64,000 bases of DNA from Anderseniella sp. (GTDB lineage Bacteria; Pseudomonadota; Alphaproteobacteria; Rhizobiales; Aestuariivirgaceae): positions 1-64,000 of the forward strand of contig DAOUPT010000001.1 in NCBI GenBank assembly GCA_030626025.1. Reading direction: 5' to 3'. Shown here one piece after another: positions 38,172-47,347 of the stretch; position 1 is the stretch's first letter, and every line of letters begins with the position of its first letter. The notes under the pieces were generated by a model. It did no database searches. It worked only from the letters and a program-made list of their open reading frames with translations, and was not told the origin of the DNA. The position numbers were made by a program, and so were the translations under genes.

Positions 38172-38207
38172 GTTTTTAAGGCTTAATGCCACTAAAGGAG
38201 ACGGAGT

Positions 38208-38624
38208 ATGGCTGATTCCCTCATCGCCGGCGCTACTGAAACGCGGACATTTCTGGTTAGCAAAGACAAGACAATAGGTTTTATGGGTGAAGGCGCACGG
38301 GTATATGCAACGCCTTCCCTGATCAACGATATTGAACATACTTGCCGCGATTTAATTGCCAGACTTGTGGAGGACGGCAAGGACTCTGTTGGTTTTGATG
38401 TGTCAATTAAACACCTGGCGCCGACCTTGCTCGACATGGAGGTTTCCATCACTGTAACCGTTGCCGAAGTGGACGGGCCGAAAGTTGTCTTTGACATTTC
38501 GGCCAGTGACCCTGCCGATTTGATCTGCAAGGGAAACCATACACGCTTTGTGGTTGATGTGGCCCAGACTGAAGAGCGGCTCAAGGCCAAGGCGGAGAAG
38601 GTTTCCGGTTTAAGCAAAGCTTGA
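38208..38624 (+). CDS. FlK-like acyl-CoA thioesterase (hotdog fold)
   Basis: The 138-residue protein resembles fluoroacetyl-CoA thioesterase. Its T35, E43 and H69 (ATPSLINDIEH and VSIKHLAPT) are spaced exactly as the catalytic T42, E50 and H76 of FlK, and the ending NHTRFVVDVAQTEERL also fits. It is first in the operon before the PadB-like enzyme, 12 bases away, with AAAGGAGA 10-17 bases before the ATG. A natural role could be hydrolysis of phenylglyoxylyl-CoA or another aryl-acyl-CoA released by the next enzyme. That role is a hypothesis. Confidence 0.82.
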   Translation: MADSLIAGATETRTFLVSKDKTIGFMGEGARVYATPSLINDIEHTCRDLIARLVEDGKDSVGFDVSIKHLAPTLLDMEVSITVTVAEVDGPKVVFDISASDPADLICKGNHTRFVVDVAQTEERLKAKAEKVSGLSKA

Positions 38625-38636
38625 AGGGAGACCGCC

Positions 38637-41375
38637 ATGGAAACTCTCAAACAGAAGCTTCGCAAACAGGTTTCAACCTATTGCTATCAATGTGTTGCCG
38701 GCCCTGACCTTTTAAAGGTCGATGTGGAAGACGGGATCGCAACGCAGATTCGACCAGATATTTCTTCGGCTGATATTCATCCTGCCGGTGGCAAGGTGTG
38801 TGTGAAGGCCTATGGGCTTATTCAGAAGACCTATAACCCCAATCGTATTCTGACACCGATGAAACGCACCAATGCACAAAAGGGCCGTGATCAGGATCCC
38901 AAATTTGAGCCGATTTCATGGGATGAAGCACTCGACACCATTGCCAAAAAACTTAACAAGGCCCGGGCTGACGGCTTGATGGATGGATCAGGCTTCCCCA
39001 GGGTGGCAGCAAGCTTTGGCGGTGGTGGTACACCGACTTCCTACATGGGTACATTCCCGGCGTTTTTGTCAGCCTGGGGAGCGGTGGATATGAGTTTTGG
39101 CAGCGGGCAAGGGGTCAAGTGCTATCATTCTGAACATCTCTATGGCGAACTCTGGCACCGGGCCTTTACGGTTTCACCTGACACACCACTGTCAGAATTG
39201 ATTCTGTCCTTTGGTACCAATACTGAAGCATCAGGCGGGGTTTGCGGGGTCAAGCGTCATGCTGATTCAAGGGCGCGCGGGGCCAAACGGATTCAGATTG
39301 AACCGCATTTGTCGGTAACCGGTGCCTGTTCGGCACAATGGGTGCCAATTAAACCCAAAACCGATGCGGCCTTTCTGTTTGCGATGATCAACGTCATGCT
39401 GCATGAAGTTGAGAGGTCGCGACTCGATATTTCGTTTCTCAGGGACCGGACTTCATCGCCCTATCTGATTGCCCCTAACGGGTTTTATCTGCGCGACAGG
39501 AAAACGAAAAAGCCGCTGTTGTGGGATTTAAAAAGTGGCAAAGCGGTGCCTTATGATCGCAAGAATATTGATCCGGCGCTGGAGGGTGAGTTTACAGTTT
39601 CCGGCATTGAAGTGGGCGCTGATGACGACAAATGGACTCACAAGAATATCAAATGTAAAACAGCGTTCAGCCATCTGGTTGATCATGTCAGTAAGTTCAC
39701 GCCGGAGTGGGCAGCAGAGATTTGTGACATCGGAGCTGACATCATTCGTAATATCGCCAACCAGTTTGTCGATCATGCCCATGTGGGCGAAACCATCGAT
39801 ATAGAGGGCATGACGCTGCCTTACCGACCGGTGGCAATTTCCCTAGGCAAGACGGTCAACAATGGCTGGGGTGGTTATGAATGCTGCTGGGGCCGGACCA
39901 TGGCGACCTGTCTGGTTGGAGCGCTGGAAGTGCCTGGTGGCACCCTTGGCACCACGGTGCGGCTCAATCGGCCGGCTGATAATCGCTGGTCCAGTGTCAA
40001 GCCAGGGCCGGACGGGTTTATGGATTATCCGATGAATCCGACCTCGAAAGAAGACTGGGTATCCAAATCGCCATCGCGCCATGCCCATCAGACTTTGGTG
40101 CCACTGGCGGCCAACTCGCCCTGGTCGCAAGCCTTGGGGCCAACCCATCTGGCCTGGATGATGCAGCAAAAAGGTTTTGAAAACCTGCCCGAACCGACCC
40201 AGCCTGATGTGTGGTTTGTCTATCGCACCAATCCGGCGATCTCGTTCTGGGATACCAAGGCGATTGCCGATGTGATGGCTAACTTTCCCTTCACCGTATG
40301 CTTTGCCTATACTCATGATGAAACCAACCACATGGCCGATATCCTGCTGCCAGAATGCACTGACCTTGAGGGTTTGCAACTGATCCGCATTGGTGGGTCG
40401 AAATATATCGAGCAGTTCTGGGATTATCAGGGTTTTGCCCTGAGGGATCCGGCGGTCAACCCGCGCGGTGAGGCAAAAGACTTTACCTGGATATCCACAG
40501 AGTTGGCCCGACGGACCGGACTATTGGAAAAGTATAACACCGCTATCAACAAGGGTGCTGCCGGGGTTCGGCTTTACGGTGAGAATTATGATTTTTCCCT
40601 GAGTACTGACAAGCCGCATGATGTTGAGGACGTCTGGGATGCGGTTTGCAAAGCGGCCAGCGCCGAGGTAACTGACGGCAAGGAGAGTCAGGGGCTGGCG
40701 TATTATCGCAAACACGGACACCGGGTGAAAAAATTCTCGCGTCAACGCTGGTATCTGTATCCGGCGATGGTTGAAAACAAATTGCGGTTTGAGCTTCCTT
40801 ATCAGGAGCGGATGTTTCGTATCGGTAAAGAGCTTGGTGCCCGTTTGCATGAGCATGGTATTACCTGGTGGGACCGGCAGCTTAAAGAATATGAGGCGAT
40901 GCCGAACTGGCATGACCTGCCCGGCCAGTGGGAGGATGCGTTATCGAAAGTTTACAAGATCAATATCGACGATTTTCCCTTCTGGCTTTTGACCGCCCGC
41001 TCGATGCAATATTCCTGGGGTGGCAATGCCGGGTTGCAAATGATCCATGAAGTGGCGGCCAATATTGTCGGCCATGGCGGGATTATCATGAATCCGCTGG
41101 CGGCCAAAAAGTTGCGGGTTAAAGATGGCGATGTGGTGGAGGTTTCATCTGCCATCGGCAAGACCCGCGGGGCAATTGTCTTGCGCAATGGCATCAGGCC
41201 AGATTGTTTGTTGATGCTCGGCCAGTTTGATCACTGGGCAACGCCTTATGCCAAGGACCTGCACATTGCCAGCATGAATGAATTGACACCGATGATCCTT
41301 GAACTGACCGACGCGACGGGATCAGGTGCTGACCTTGTCAAAGTCTCGCTCAAGAAGTTGGGAGGTCAGTCATGA
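38637..41375 (+). CDS. padB: Molybdopterin oxidoreductase, PadB-like (phenylacetyl-CoA:acceptor oxidoreductase large subunit)
   Basis: The 912-residue protein belongs to the DMSO-reductase superfamily. It begins with an FeS motif C16-x2-C19 then C55, with Pro23-Asp24 where a third cysteine usually sits. C162 in GVKCYHSEH is the likely molybdenum ligand. The C-terminal cofactor-binding domain includes MNPLAAKKLRVKDGDVVEVSS. There is no Tat signal, so the enzyme faces the cytoplasm, as needed for a CoA thioester. PadB oxidises phenylacetyl-CoA to phenylglyoxylate. The next gene gives the FeS and membrane parts. Another substrate in the same family is possible. Confidence 0.75.
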   Translation: METLKQKLRKQVSTYCYQCVAGPDLLKVDVEDGIATQIRPDISSADIHPAGGKVCVKAYGLIQKTYNPNRILTPMKRTNAQKGRDQDPKFEPISWDEALDTIAKKLNKARADGLMDGSGFPRVAASFGGGGTPTSYMGTFPAFLSAWGAVDMSFGSGQGVKCYHSEHLYGELWHRAFTVSPDTPLSELILSFGTNTEASGGVCGVKRHADSRARGAKRIQIEPHLSVTGACSAQWVPIKPKTDAAFLFAMINVMLHEVERSRLDISFLRDRTSSPYLIAPNGFYLRDRKTKKPLLWDLKSGKAVPYDRKNIDPALEGEFTVSGIEVGADDDKWTHKNIKCKTAFSHLVDHVSKFTPEWAAEICDIGADIIRNIANQFVDHAHVGETIDIEGMTLPYRPVAISLGKTVNNGWGGYECCWGRTMATCLVGALEVPGGTLGTTVRLNRPADNRWSSVKPGPDGFMDYPMNPTSKEDWVSKSPSRHAHQTLVPLAANSPWSQALGPTHLAWMMQQKGFENLPEPTQPDVWFVYRTNPAISFWDTKAIADVMANFPFTVCFAYTHDETNHMADILLPECTDLEGLQLIRIGGSKYIEQFWDYQGFALRDPAVNPRGEAKDFTWISTELARRTGLLEKYNTAINKGAAGVRLYGENYDFSLSTDKPHDVEDVWDAVCKAASAEVTDGKESQGLAYYRKHGHRVKKFSRQRWYLYPAMVENKLRFELPYQERMFRIGKELGARLHEHGITWWDRQLKEYEAMPNWHDLPGQWEDALSKVYKINIDDFPFWLLTARSMQYSWGGNAGLQMIHEVAANIVGHGGIIMNPLAAKKLRVKDGDVVEVSSAIGKTRGAIVLRNGIRPDCLLMLGQFDHWATPYAKDLHIASMNELTPMILELTDATGSGADLVKVSLKKLGGQS

Positions 41376-42946
41376 CACGCTGGGTGATTGTCGCTGACCT
41401 TAATCGCTGTGTTGGCTGCCAGACCTGCACTTCGGCCTGCAAGCATGCCAATGCCACGGCACCGGGAATCCAGTGGCGCAAGGTGCTGGATTTTGAAGTG
41501 GGTGAATATCCCGATGTCCGTCGGGCCTTTGTGCCAGTTGGCTGTATGCATTGTGATGAGCCGCCATGCTTTGATGTCTGTCCCTCGACGGCGACAGGAA
41601 AGCGCGATGATGGCATCGTCACTATTGATTATGATTTGTGCATCGGTTGTGCCTATTGTTCGGTAGCCTGTCCCTATCAGGCCCGGGCGCGGGTTGACAT
41701 TCCCAATATGGCCTATGGCAAAAAATCCATGCGTCATGAAATTGTCAGCGAGCACTGGGACCGGCGCGGGGTAGCGCAAAAGTGTACATTCTGTATTGAC
41801 CGGGTTGACCCTGGACTGGCGGCGGGTCTGACACCGGGAGTCGATGAGGAAGCAACTCCAGCTTGTGTTAATTCCTGTATTGCCGGGGCCCTGCATTTTG
41901 GTGATCTTGATGATCCGCAAAGTAACGTCTCGAAACTTACTGAGGAGAACAAATTTTTCCGCATGCATGAGGACCTTGGAACGGGGCCGGGAATTTTGTA
42001 TTTGTGGGACCGTGGCAGCCAGAAAGACAACGAAATTGTACCGGCGCCGCCAATGGTGGCCGAGCCGGTGGGCATGGCTGGTGTTTCATCACGCCACCAA
42101 AGCAACTGGGACTGGCGTGCGGCAGCAAACTTTATTGGCGGGGGTAGCGGTACCGGGTTGTTTCTTGCAACGGCACTGGCCGGATTTTTTGCGCCACCTT
42201 TATGGCCTGCCGCCTTGCTGGCGCTGGCATTGGTGGCGACCGGGTTGTTTTATGTGTGGATGGAGATCGGTCGGTTTGAGCGCTTCATCAATGTGTTTTT
42301 TCATCCGCATAAATCATGGATGTCACGAGAGGCCTTTGCCGCCATGCCGTTCTTTGGCTTTGCGGCTCTTGCGATTTTTAATCAGTGGCAAGTATTGTGG
42401 CTTGCGGCGGCGGCGAGCGGCATGGTGTTTCTTTATTGTCAGGGGCAGATTTTGCGGGCGGCCAAAGGCATTCCTGCATGGCGGGAAGACTCTATTGTGC
42501 CCCTGATTGTTTCAACCGGGTTGAGCGAGGGACTGGGGCTGTTTGCAATCTTTGCGGTTCTTGCCGGGCTGGACATCTCGCAACTGGAATTTATTTCGAT
42601 TGTCCTGGTCTTGTTGGTCGGAGTGCGATTTGTCATCTGGCATTATTATCGAAAGACGCTGGGGGCAAAGGGCGCACCGGCTGCAACCTTTGCTGCATTT
42701 GATGGTGGGTTTTTGAATTTGTCAATCAAGCCGCAGTTGGTTGTGGCAGCTCTGGCGATGTTGAGTTTGTGGATACCCTGGGTTTTGGTCATTGCGGGTT
42801 TTGCTGCAGCTTTGACTGGCTGGGCTTTCAAGTTTACGCTGATAAACCGGGCCGCTTACAATCAGGGTTACGAAATTGCCCGCATGCCAGCGCGTGGTGC
42901 CGGGCCGAGTTCTGTCGGTATCAAACCGGGTTGGAAAATATCATGA
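41372..42946 (+). CDS. Fused FeS electron-transfer and membrane-anchor subunit (PadC-PadD-like)
   Basis: Residues 1 to about 210 form a four-cluster ferredoxin-like subunit (CVGCQTCTSACKHAN, CMHCDEPPCFDVCPS, CIGCAYCSVACPYQ, CTFCID and later CVNSC), like DmsB, NrfC and PadC. From about residue 245 the protein has eight or so membrane segments of the DmsC/PadD type. Known phenylacetyl-CoA oxidoreductases have these as two proteins of about 27 and 26 kDa; here they form one 524-residue chain. It would pass electrons from the PadB-like enzyme to quinone. It overlaps padB and iorA by 4 bases each. Confidence 0.83.
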   Translation: MTRWVIVADLNRCVGCQTCTSACKHANATAPGIQWRKVLDFEVGEYPDVRRAFVPVGCMHCDEPPCFDVCPSTATGKRDDGIVTIDYDLCIGCAYCSVACPYQARARVDIPNMAYGKKSMRHEIVSEHWDRRGVAQKCTFCIDRVDPGLAAGLTPGVDEEATPACVNSCIAGALHFGDLDDPQSNVSKLTEENKFFRMHEDLGTGPGILYLWDRGSQKDNEIVPAPPMVAEPVGMAGVSSRHQSNWDWRAAANFIGGGSGTGLFLATALAGFFAPPLWPAALLALALVATGLFYVWMEIGRFERFINVFFHPHKSWMSREAFAAMPFFGFAALAIFNQWQVLWLAAAASGMVFLYCQGQILRAAKGIPAWREDSIVPLIVSTGLSEGLGLFAIFAVLAGLDISQLEFISIVLVLLVGVRFVIWHYYRKTLGAKGAPAATFAAFDGGFLNLSIKPQLVVAALAMLSLWIPWVLVIAGFAAALTGWAFKFTLINRAAYNQGYEIARMPARGAGPSSVGIKPGWKIS

Positions 42947-45123
42947 ACAGGCCGGTCCTTAATCACACAGTGTTCAAACAAAATACCAAGACCGGTGGTA
43001 TGGAACGTTCTTTTGCCCGAGAGGTGGAAAAACTCAAAAAGGGCAAGGGCGAGGTTTTTGAAGGCGAAGGTATTTTGGCGATCACCAAGGCGCTGTTGCA
43101 GGCCGGTGTTGCTTATGTCGGGGGGTATCCCGGCGCGCCAGTTTCCCATTTGATGGATGTGCTGGCCGAAGCGCGCGGACCAATCCTTGAACCGATGGGC
43201 ATCAGTTTTGAACAATCGGCCAGTGAGGCCGGAGCTGCAGCTTTACTGGGCGCGTCAATTCACTATCCCTTGCGCGGGGCAGTGACATGGAAATCTATCG
43301 TTGGTACCAATGTAGCATCCGATGCCCTGTCCAATCTGGCCTCTGCCGGTGTGACCGGCGGGGCGGTGATTATTGTTGGTGAGGATTATGGCGAAGGGGC
43401 GAGCGTCATTCAGGAGCGCACTCATGCAACAGCGATGAAATCATCACTGCCGCTTCTTGATCCGCGTTACGATATGGAACGGCTGGTGGCGTTGACCGAA
43501 CAGGCTTTTGAATTGTCGGAGGCAGCGCACCTGCCAGTGATTATTTCGCTGCGTATTCGCGCAGCCCATATGACCGGGTCATTTGTCAGCAAGGACAATG
43601 TTGCCCCTGCCTTCAGCGCCAAAGACAAATTACCGAAAGCTATTCAGGATTATGACCGCATTGTTCTGCCCCCGTCGATTTATGCCCATGAGCGTGACAA
43701 GGTGGAAATCCGGCTGCCTGCGGCACAAAAGTTTATTGTCGAACATGATATCAACGAGCATTTCCCCGGAACACTTCAAGACATTGGTATCATCATGCAG
43801 GGCGGTTCTTATGGGGCTGTGGTGCGGGCGCTAAATCTGCTTGAAGTGGGCGATGTGTTCGGCAATACGCCACTTCCACTGCTGGTGCTCAATGCCATTC
43901 ATCCGCTGGTGCCCGGGCAGATTGGGGATTTTCTTATAGGTAAAAAATCGGTTCTGATTGTTGAGGAGGGTAACCCGGCCTTTATCGAGACCCAGATCAG
44001 GGCGATGGTTCAAACGGGAAAAATCGCTTGTGACATTTATGGCAAAGACTATCTGACAGTAGCGGGTGAATACACAGTAGATGTTGTTCGCACCGGCCTT
44101 GCTACATTTCTTAAAGATAAAGCTTCTGCCAGTATCGGTATGACGGCAATCAAGGCGTTGCAACCGGTTGAAGAAATCCGCCAGAGGGCAGCAAAGGAGC
44201 TGGTCAATCCGCCACCGGCAAGACCGCCTGGGTTTTGTACCGGCTGTCCCGAACGCCCGATATTTACAGCGCTGGAATTGTTGCAGCGCGAGCGGGGCAA
44301 AATCCATGTATCGTCTGATATTGGTTGTAATACCTTTGCCACCCTGCCGCCATTCAACATAGGCTCAACGGTGTTGGGCTATGGCATGAGTCTGGCTTCG
44401 GGCGGTGCGGTTGGTCCCGCTCTTGATCAGCCTGGTGTGGCGGTTATGGGTGATGGAGGTTTCTGGCACAATGGATTGACCACCGGGGCGATCAATGCGC
44501 AATGGAATGGCCATGAATCTGTTCTGGTAGTGCTTGAAAACGGTTATGCCTCAGCTACCGGCCAGCAGCACGTTCCCTCCAGCGGATCGACGGCATGGGG
44601 CAGGGCAGTCAAGGTGTCGATTGAGAAAACCTTGCGGGCCATTGGCGTAAAGTGGCTGAAGCGGGTGAATTCCTATGATGTTGCTGCGAGCCTCAAAACC
44701 TTGCGGCGGGCGTTTGATGCCAAAGGTGAAGGTTTGCGGGTTGTGGTATCGGACAATGAATGCCGATTGGCATTGCAACGGCGCGAGAAACGCAAGCGCG
44801 CAGCATTGCTTGCGGCAGGAAAACCGTTGGTCGTTGAGCGCTTTGGGGTGGATGAAGAAGTGTGCAGTGGCGATCATGCCTGCATGCGGCTTTCGGGGTG
44901 TCCCTCGCTCACCCTGCGTACCCGGTTTAATCCGCTGAAGGATGGCCCGTCAGCGATGGTGGATGAAAATTGTGTGTCCTGTGGCTTGTGTGGTGAAGCA
45001 GCGCATGCTGCCGCTTTATGCCCGTCTTTTTATCAGGCCCGTGCAATAAAAAATGCTGAAGGTTTCCGGCGGTTGTGGTCGGGGATTGGTTTAAGGCTTT
45101 GCAAAATATTGGGGGCGTCATGA
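42943..45123 (+). CDS. iorA: Indolepyruvate (aryl-pyruvate) ferredoxin oxidoreductase alpha subunit
   Basis: The 726-residue protein has the pyruvate-ferredoxin-oxidoreductase pyrimidine-binding part, a TPP domain with GDGGFWHNGLTTGAINAQWN...NGYASATG, and a C-terminal FeS region (CSGDHACMRLSGCPS and CVSCGLCGEAAHAAALCP). Ior oxidises aryl-pyruvates such as phenylpyruvate or indolepyruvate to aryl-acetyl-CoA, reducing ferredoxin. In an operon with PadB-like genes its product phenylacetyl-CoA would be the next substrate. The ATG at 42943 overlaps the previous stop (ATGA); a start at 42769 would run through the other gene. Confidence 0.85.
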   Translation: MNRPVLNHTVFKQNTKTGGMERSFAREVEKLKKGKGEVFEGEGILAITKALLQAGVAYVGGYPGAPVSHLMDVLAEARGPILEPMGISFEQSASEAGAAALLGASIHYPLRGAVTWKSIVGTNVASDALSNLASAGVTGGAVIIVGEDYGEGASVIQERTHATAMKSSLPLLDPRYDMERLVALTEQAFELSEAAHLPVIISLRIRAAHMTGSFVSKDNVAPAFSAKDKLPKAIQDYDRIVLPPSIYAHERDKVEIRLPAAQKFIVEHDINEHFPGTLQDIGIIMQGGSYGAVVRALNLLEVGDVFGNTPLPLLVLNAIHPLVPGQIGDFLIGKKSVLIVEEGNPAFIETQIRAMVQTGKIACDIYGKDYLTVAGEYTVDVVRTGLATFLKDKASASIGMTAIKALQPVEEIRQRAAKELVNPPPARPPGFCTGCPERPIFTALELLQRERGKIHVSSDIGCNTFATLPPFNIGSTVLGYGMSLASGGAVGPALDQPGVAVMGDGGFWHNGLTTGAINAQWNGHESVLVVLENGYASATGQQHVPSSGSTAWGRAVKVSIEKTLRAIGVKWLKRVNSYDVAASLKTLRRAFDAKGEGLRVVVSDNECRLALQRREKRKRAALLAAGKPLVVERFGVDEEVCSGDHACMRLSGCPSLTLRTRFNPLKDGPSAMVDENCVSCGLCGEAAHAAALCPSFYQARAIKNAEGFRRLWSGIGLRLCKILGAS

Positions 45124-46517
45124 GCGACCCTGCCTTGATAGTTGTGCTGGTATCGGCCCTTGGCGGACAGGGCGGCGGGGTGTTGTCGGACTGGCTGGTG
45201 GCAGCGGCGCGGGCGCAAGGGTTTCCAGCCCAGGCGACATCCATTCCCGGCGTGGCCCAGCGGACCGGAGCAACGACTTATCTGTTTGAAGTCTGGCCAC
45301 AAAAAAATGCTGATAAAGATCCCGCGACTCGGCCGGTGTTTTCGATCTATCCGGCGGCAGGGGCAGTTGATCTACAGGTTTCCTTTGAACCGACCGAAGC
45401 ATCACGAGCGCTGATGAATGGCTTCATTGGCCCTAATACCACTTTGATCACCGCCAGTCAGCGAACTTTTAGTACGTCTGAAAAACTGCTTCCCGGTGAT
45501 GGAACCATTCCCCTGACACCGGTGCTGGAAGCACTGGAGGCTTGTGCAGGACATCTGAATATCATTGATATTGCCAGCGCTGCCCGCAATGAAAGGTGCC
45601 ATCCCAATGCAGTGATGTTTGGTGTCATTGCCGCTTGCGGTGTGTTGCCATTCAGTGTTGAAAACTGCCGGGATGCGGTGGCTGGTTCGGGTGTGGCGGT
45701 GGAGGCGAATCTTGCTGGTTTTGATGCCGGAGCAAAATTGCCATCATTGTCAGTTGAAGACACAGAAACGCCGAAGGAAAAGTTTGCTCTTCCACCGGCA
45801 TATTTTAAGGAAGCTGTTACCGCGTTGCCGGAGCCGGTACAGGCGATGGCTGGTCATGGTGTTTGTCATCTGTGTGACTATCAGGATGAAGCTTACGCAA
45901 ACCGTTATTTGTCGTATCTGCAAGGCATCGTTGCGCTGGATTCCACCGCGCAGGAATATGTGTTGTCGGTTGCTGTGGCCCGGCGGCTGGCGGCGTGGAT
46001 GGCCTTTGAAGATGTGATCCGGGTGGCGCAGTTGAAAACCCGACCCGGTCGTTTTGCCCGCATTCGCGAGGAATTGTCAATTGGTGATGATGTGCCGATG
46101 ACCGTTCATGATTATCTGAAACCTGGACGTGAGGAAATATTAGGGTTGTTGCCGAAAGGGTTTACTGGAAAGTTTCGAAGCAATACTGATGGTGGTGTGG
46201 CTTTAAAGATAAAGACTTCCGGCCCGGTTGGATTCGGGTTGATGAAACTGCTTGCCTCACTGAAAAGCTGGAGGCCTCATAGTGCACGCTTTGCCTGTGA
46301 GTTGGAGATGATTAGCAAATGGCTTGCTGCAGTAAAACAGGCGGCTGCCAACGATTATGAACTGGCCTGCAAGATTGCTGATCTGGCGGTCTGGGCACGT
46401 GGCTATGGTGAGACGAGGGCACAAGGATTTGAGCAACTTGAGCGCGCGTTGGGAGCATCTCCCGATATGGTGGTGGCATCCCTTGCAGCAGCCCATGCGG
46501 TGCCTGAGACGGTTTAA
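45120..46517 (+). CDS. iorB: Indolepyruvate ferredoxin oxidoreductase beta subunit, long form
   Basis: Residues 1 to about 200 are the gamma-type domain (VLVSALGGQGGGVLSDWLVAAARAQGFPAQATSIPGVAQRTGATTYL). Classic IorB is about 200 residues, but this chain has 465; the extra C-terminal part contains long helices (FARIREELSIGDDVPMTVHDYLKPG) and looks like the DUF6537-type extension of large bacterial Ior proteins. It overlaps iorA by 4 bases and ends within 4 bases of korB on the other strand. Confidence 0.82.
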   Translation: MSDPALIVVLVSALGGQGGGVLSDWLVAAARAQGFPAQATSIPGVAQRTGATTYLFEVWPQKNADKDPATRPVFSIYPAAGAVDLQVSFEPTEASRALMNGFIGPNTTLITASQRTFSTSEKLLPGDGTIPLTPVLEALEACAGHLNIIDIASAARNERCHPNAVMFGVIAACGVLPFSVENCRDAVAGSGVAVEANLAGFDAGAKLPSLSVEDTETPKEKFALPPAYFKEAVTALPEPVQAMAGHGVCHLCDYQDEAYANRYLSYLQGIVALDSTAQEYVLSVAVARRLAAWMAFEDVIRVAQLKTRPGRFARIREELSIGDDVPMTVHDYLKPGREEILGLLPKGFTGKFRSNTDGGVALKIKTSGPVGFGLMKLLASLKSWRPHSARFACELEMISKWLAAVKQAAANDYELACKIADLAVWARGYGETRAQGFEQLERALGASPDMVVASLAAAHAVPETV

Positions 46518-47347
46518 ATTTCAAACTGCTTTTCAAGAATGCTCAGATCTCCGGCCTGATCTTCCACATGGGTGCCATAGGGCTTGCGGTGCCCGCGATA
46601 GAGGATGCCGGTGTTCATTCCGTCATCGGTCATAATGCGGCGGGCAGCCCGGGCCGGGTCGTCGGTGGGTTCGACGCTGGCAGTATGGACGGTATTCTTC
46701 CATTCCTTTTCATCGGGCCGGAAGGTGACGCATGGGCTAAGGATTTCAACAAAGGAAAAGCCGGGGTGATGGATTGCTTCAAGAAGGGTGTTGGTGGTGT
46801 CCTTGATGTTGCCAGAAAATGTCCGGGCAACAAAGTTGGCCCCGGAGGCCAGCGCAATCACCAGCGGGTGAAAGGGGCTGAGACCAGTGCCACCCGGTGA
46901 CAGGGCGCTGTCCCAGTCCGGTTCGGTAGTTGGCGAGGGCTGGCCTTTGGTCATACCGTAAACACGGTTGTCCATCACCACATAAGTCATGTCTATGTTG
47001 CGGCGGCAGGCATGGAGGAAGTGATTGCCGCCGATGGAAAAACCATCGCCATCACCGCTCATGACAAGGACGGTCAAATCCGGACGAGCAACTTTCAGGC
47101 CACCGGCAAGAGCTAACGAGCGACCGTGGACACCGTGGAAGCCGTAACAATTTGTGTAAGCGGGAATGCGTGATGAGCAGCCGATGCCGGAAACCACAGC
47201 AATATCTTCCGGCGCTTTGCCGAGAGCAACCAGCGCCTTGGTGATGGACATCAATACATGAAAGTCGCCGCAGCCGGGGCACCAGATAGGGGTGATGTCG
47301 GACTTGTAGTCGGCGGCCTTGAACGGGGCGGTTTGATGGGTGTTCAT
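46514..47347 (-). CDS. korB: 2-oxoacid:ferredoxin oxidoreductase beta subunit (KorB)
   Basis: The 277-residue TPP-binding subunit shows WCPGCGDFHVLMSITKAL, SGIGCSSRIPAY, and the TPP motif SGDGDGFSIGGNHFLHACRRN...VMDNRVYGMTKGQPSPTT. In Thauera the Kor enzyme reduces the ferredoxin that serves benzoyl-CoA reductase. The enzyme could use 2-oxoglutarate or, given the neighbouring genes, phenylglyoxylate. The ATG at 47347 overlaps the korA stop; a TTG at 47359 is the alternative. Confidence 0.9.
   Translation of the reverse strand: MNTHQTAPFKAADYKSDITPIWCPGCGDFHVLMSITKALVALGKAPEDIAVVSGIGCSSRIPAYTNCYGFHGVHGRSLALAGGLKVARPDLTVLVMSGDGDGFSIGGNHFLHACRRNIDMTYVVMDNRVYGMTKGQPSPTTEPDWDSALSPGGTGLSPFHPLVIALASGANFVARTFSGNIKDTTNTLLEAIHHPGFSFVEILSPCVTFRPDEKEWKNTVHTASVEPTDDPARAARRIMTDDGMNTGILYRGHRKPYGTHVEDQAGDLSILEKQFEI

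Noticed and set aside
39843-40379. Minus-strand frame of 178 residues
   Set aside because: Antisense to the PadB-like gene; no recognisable motifs.
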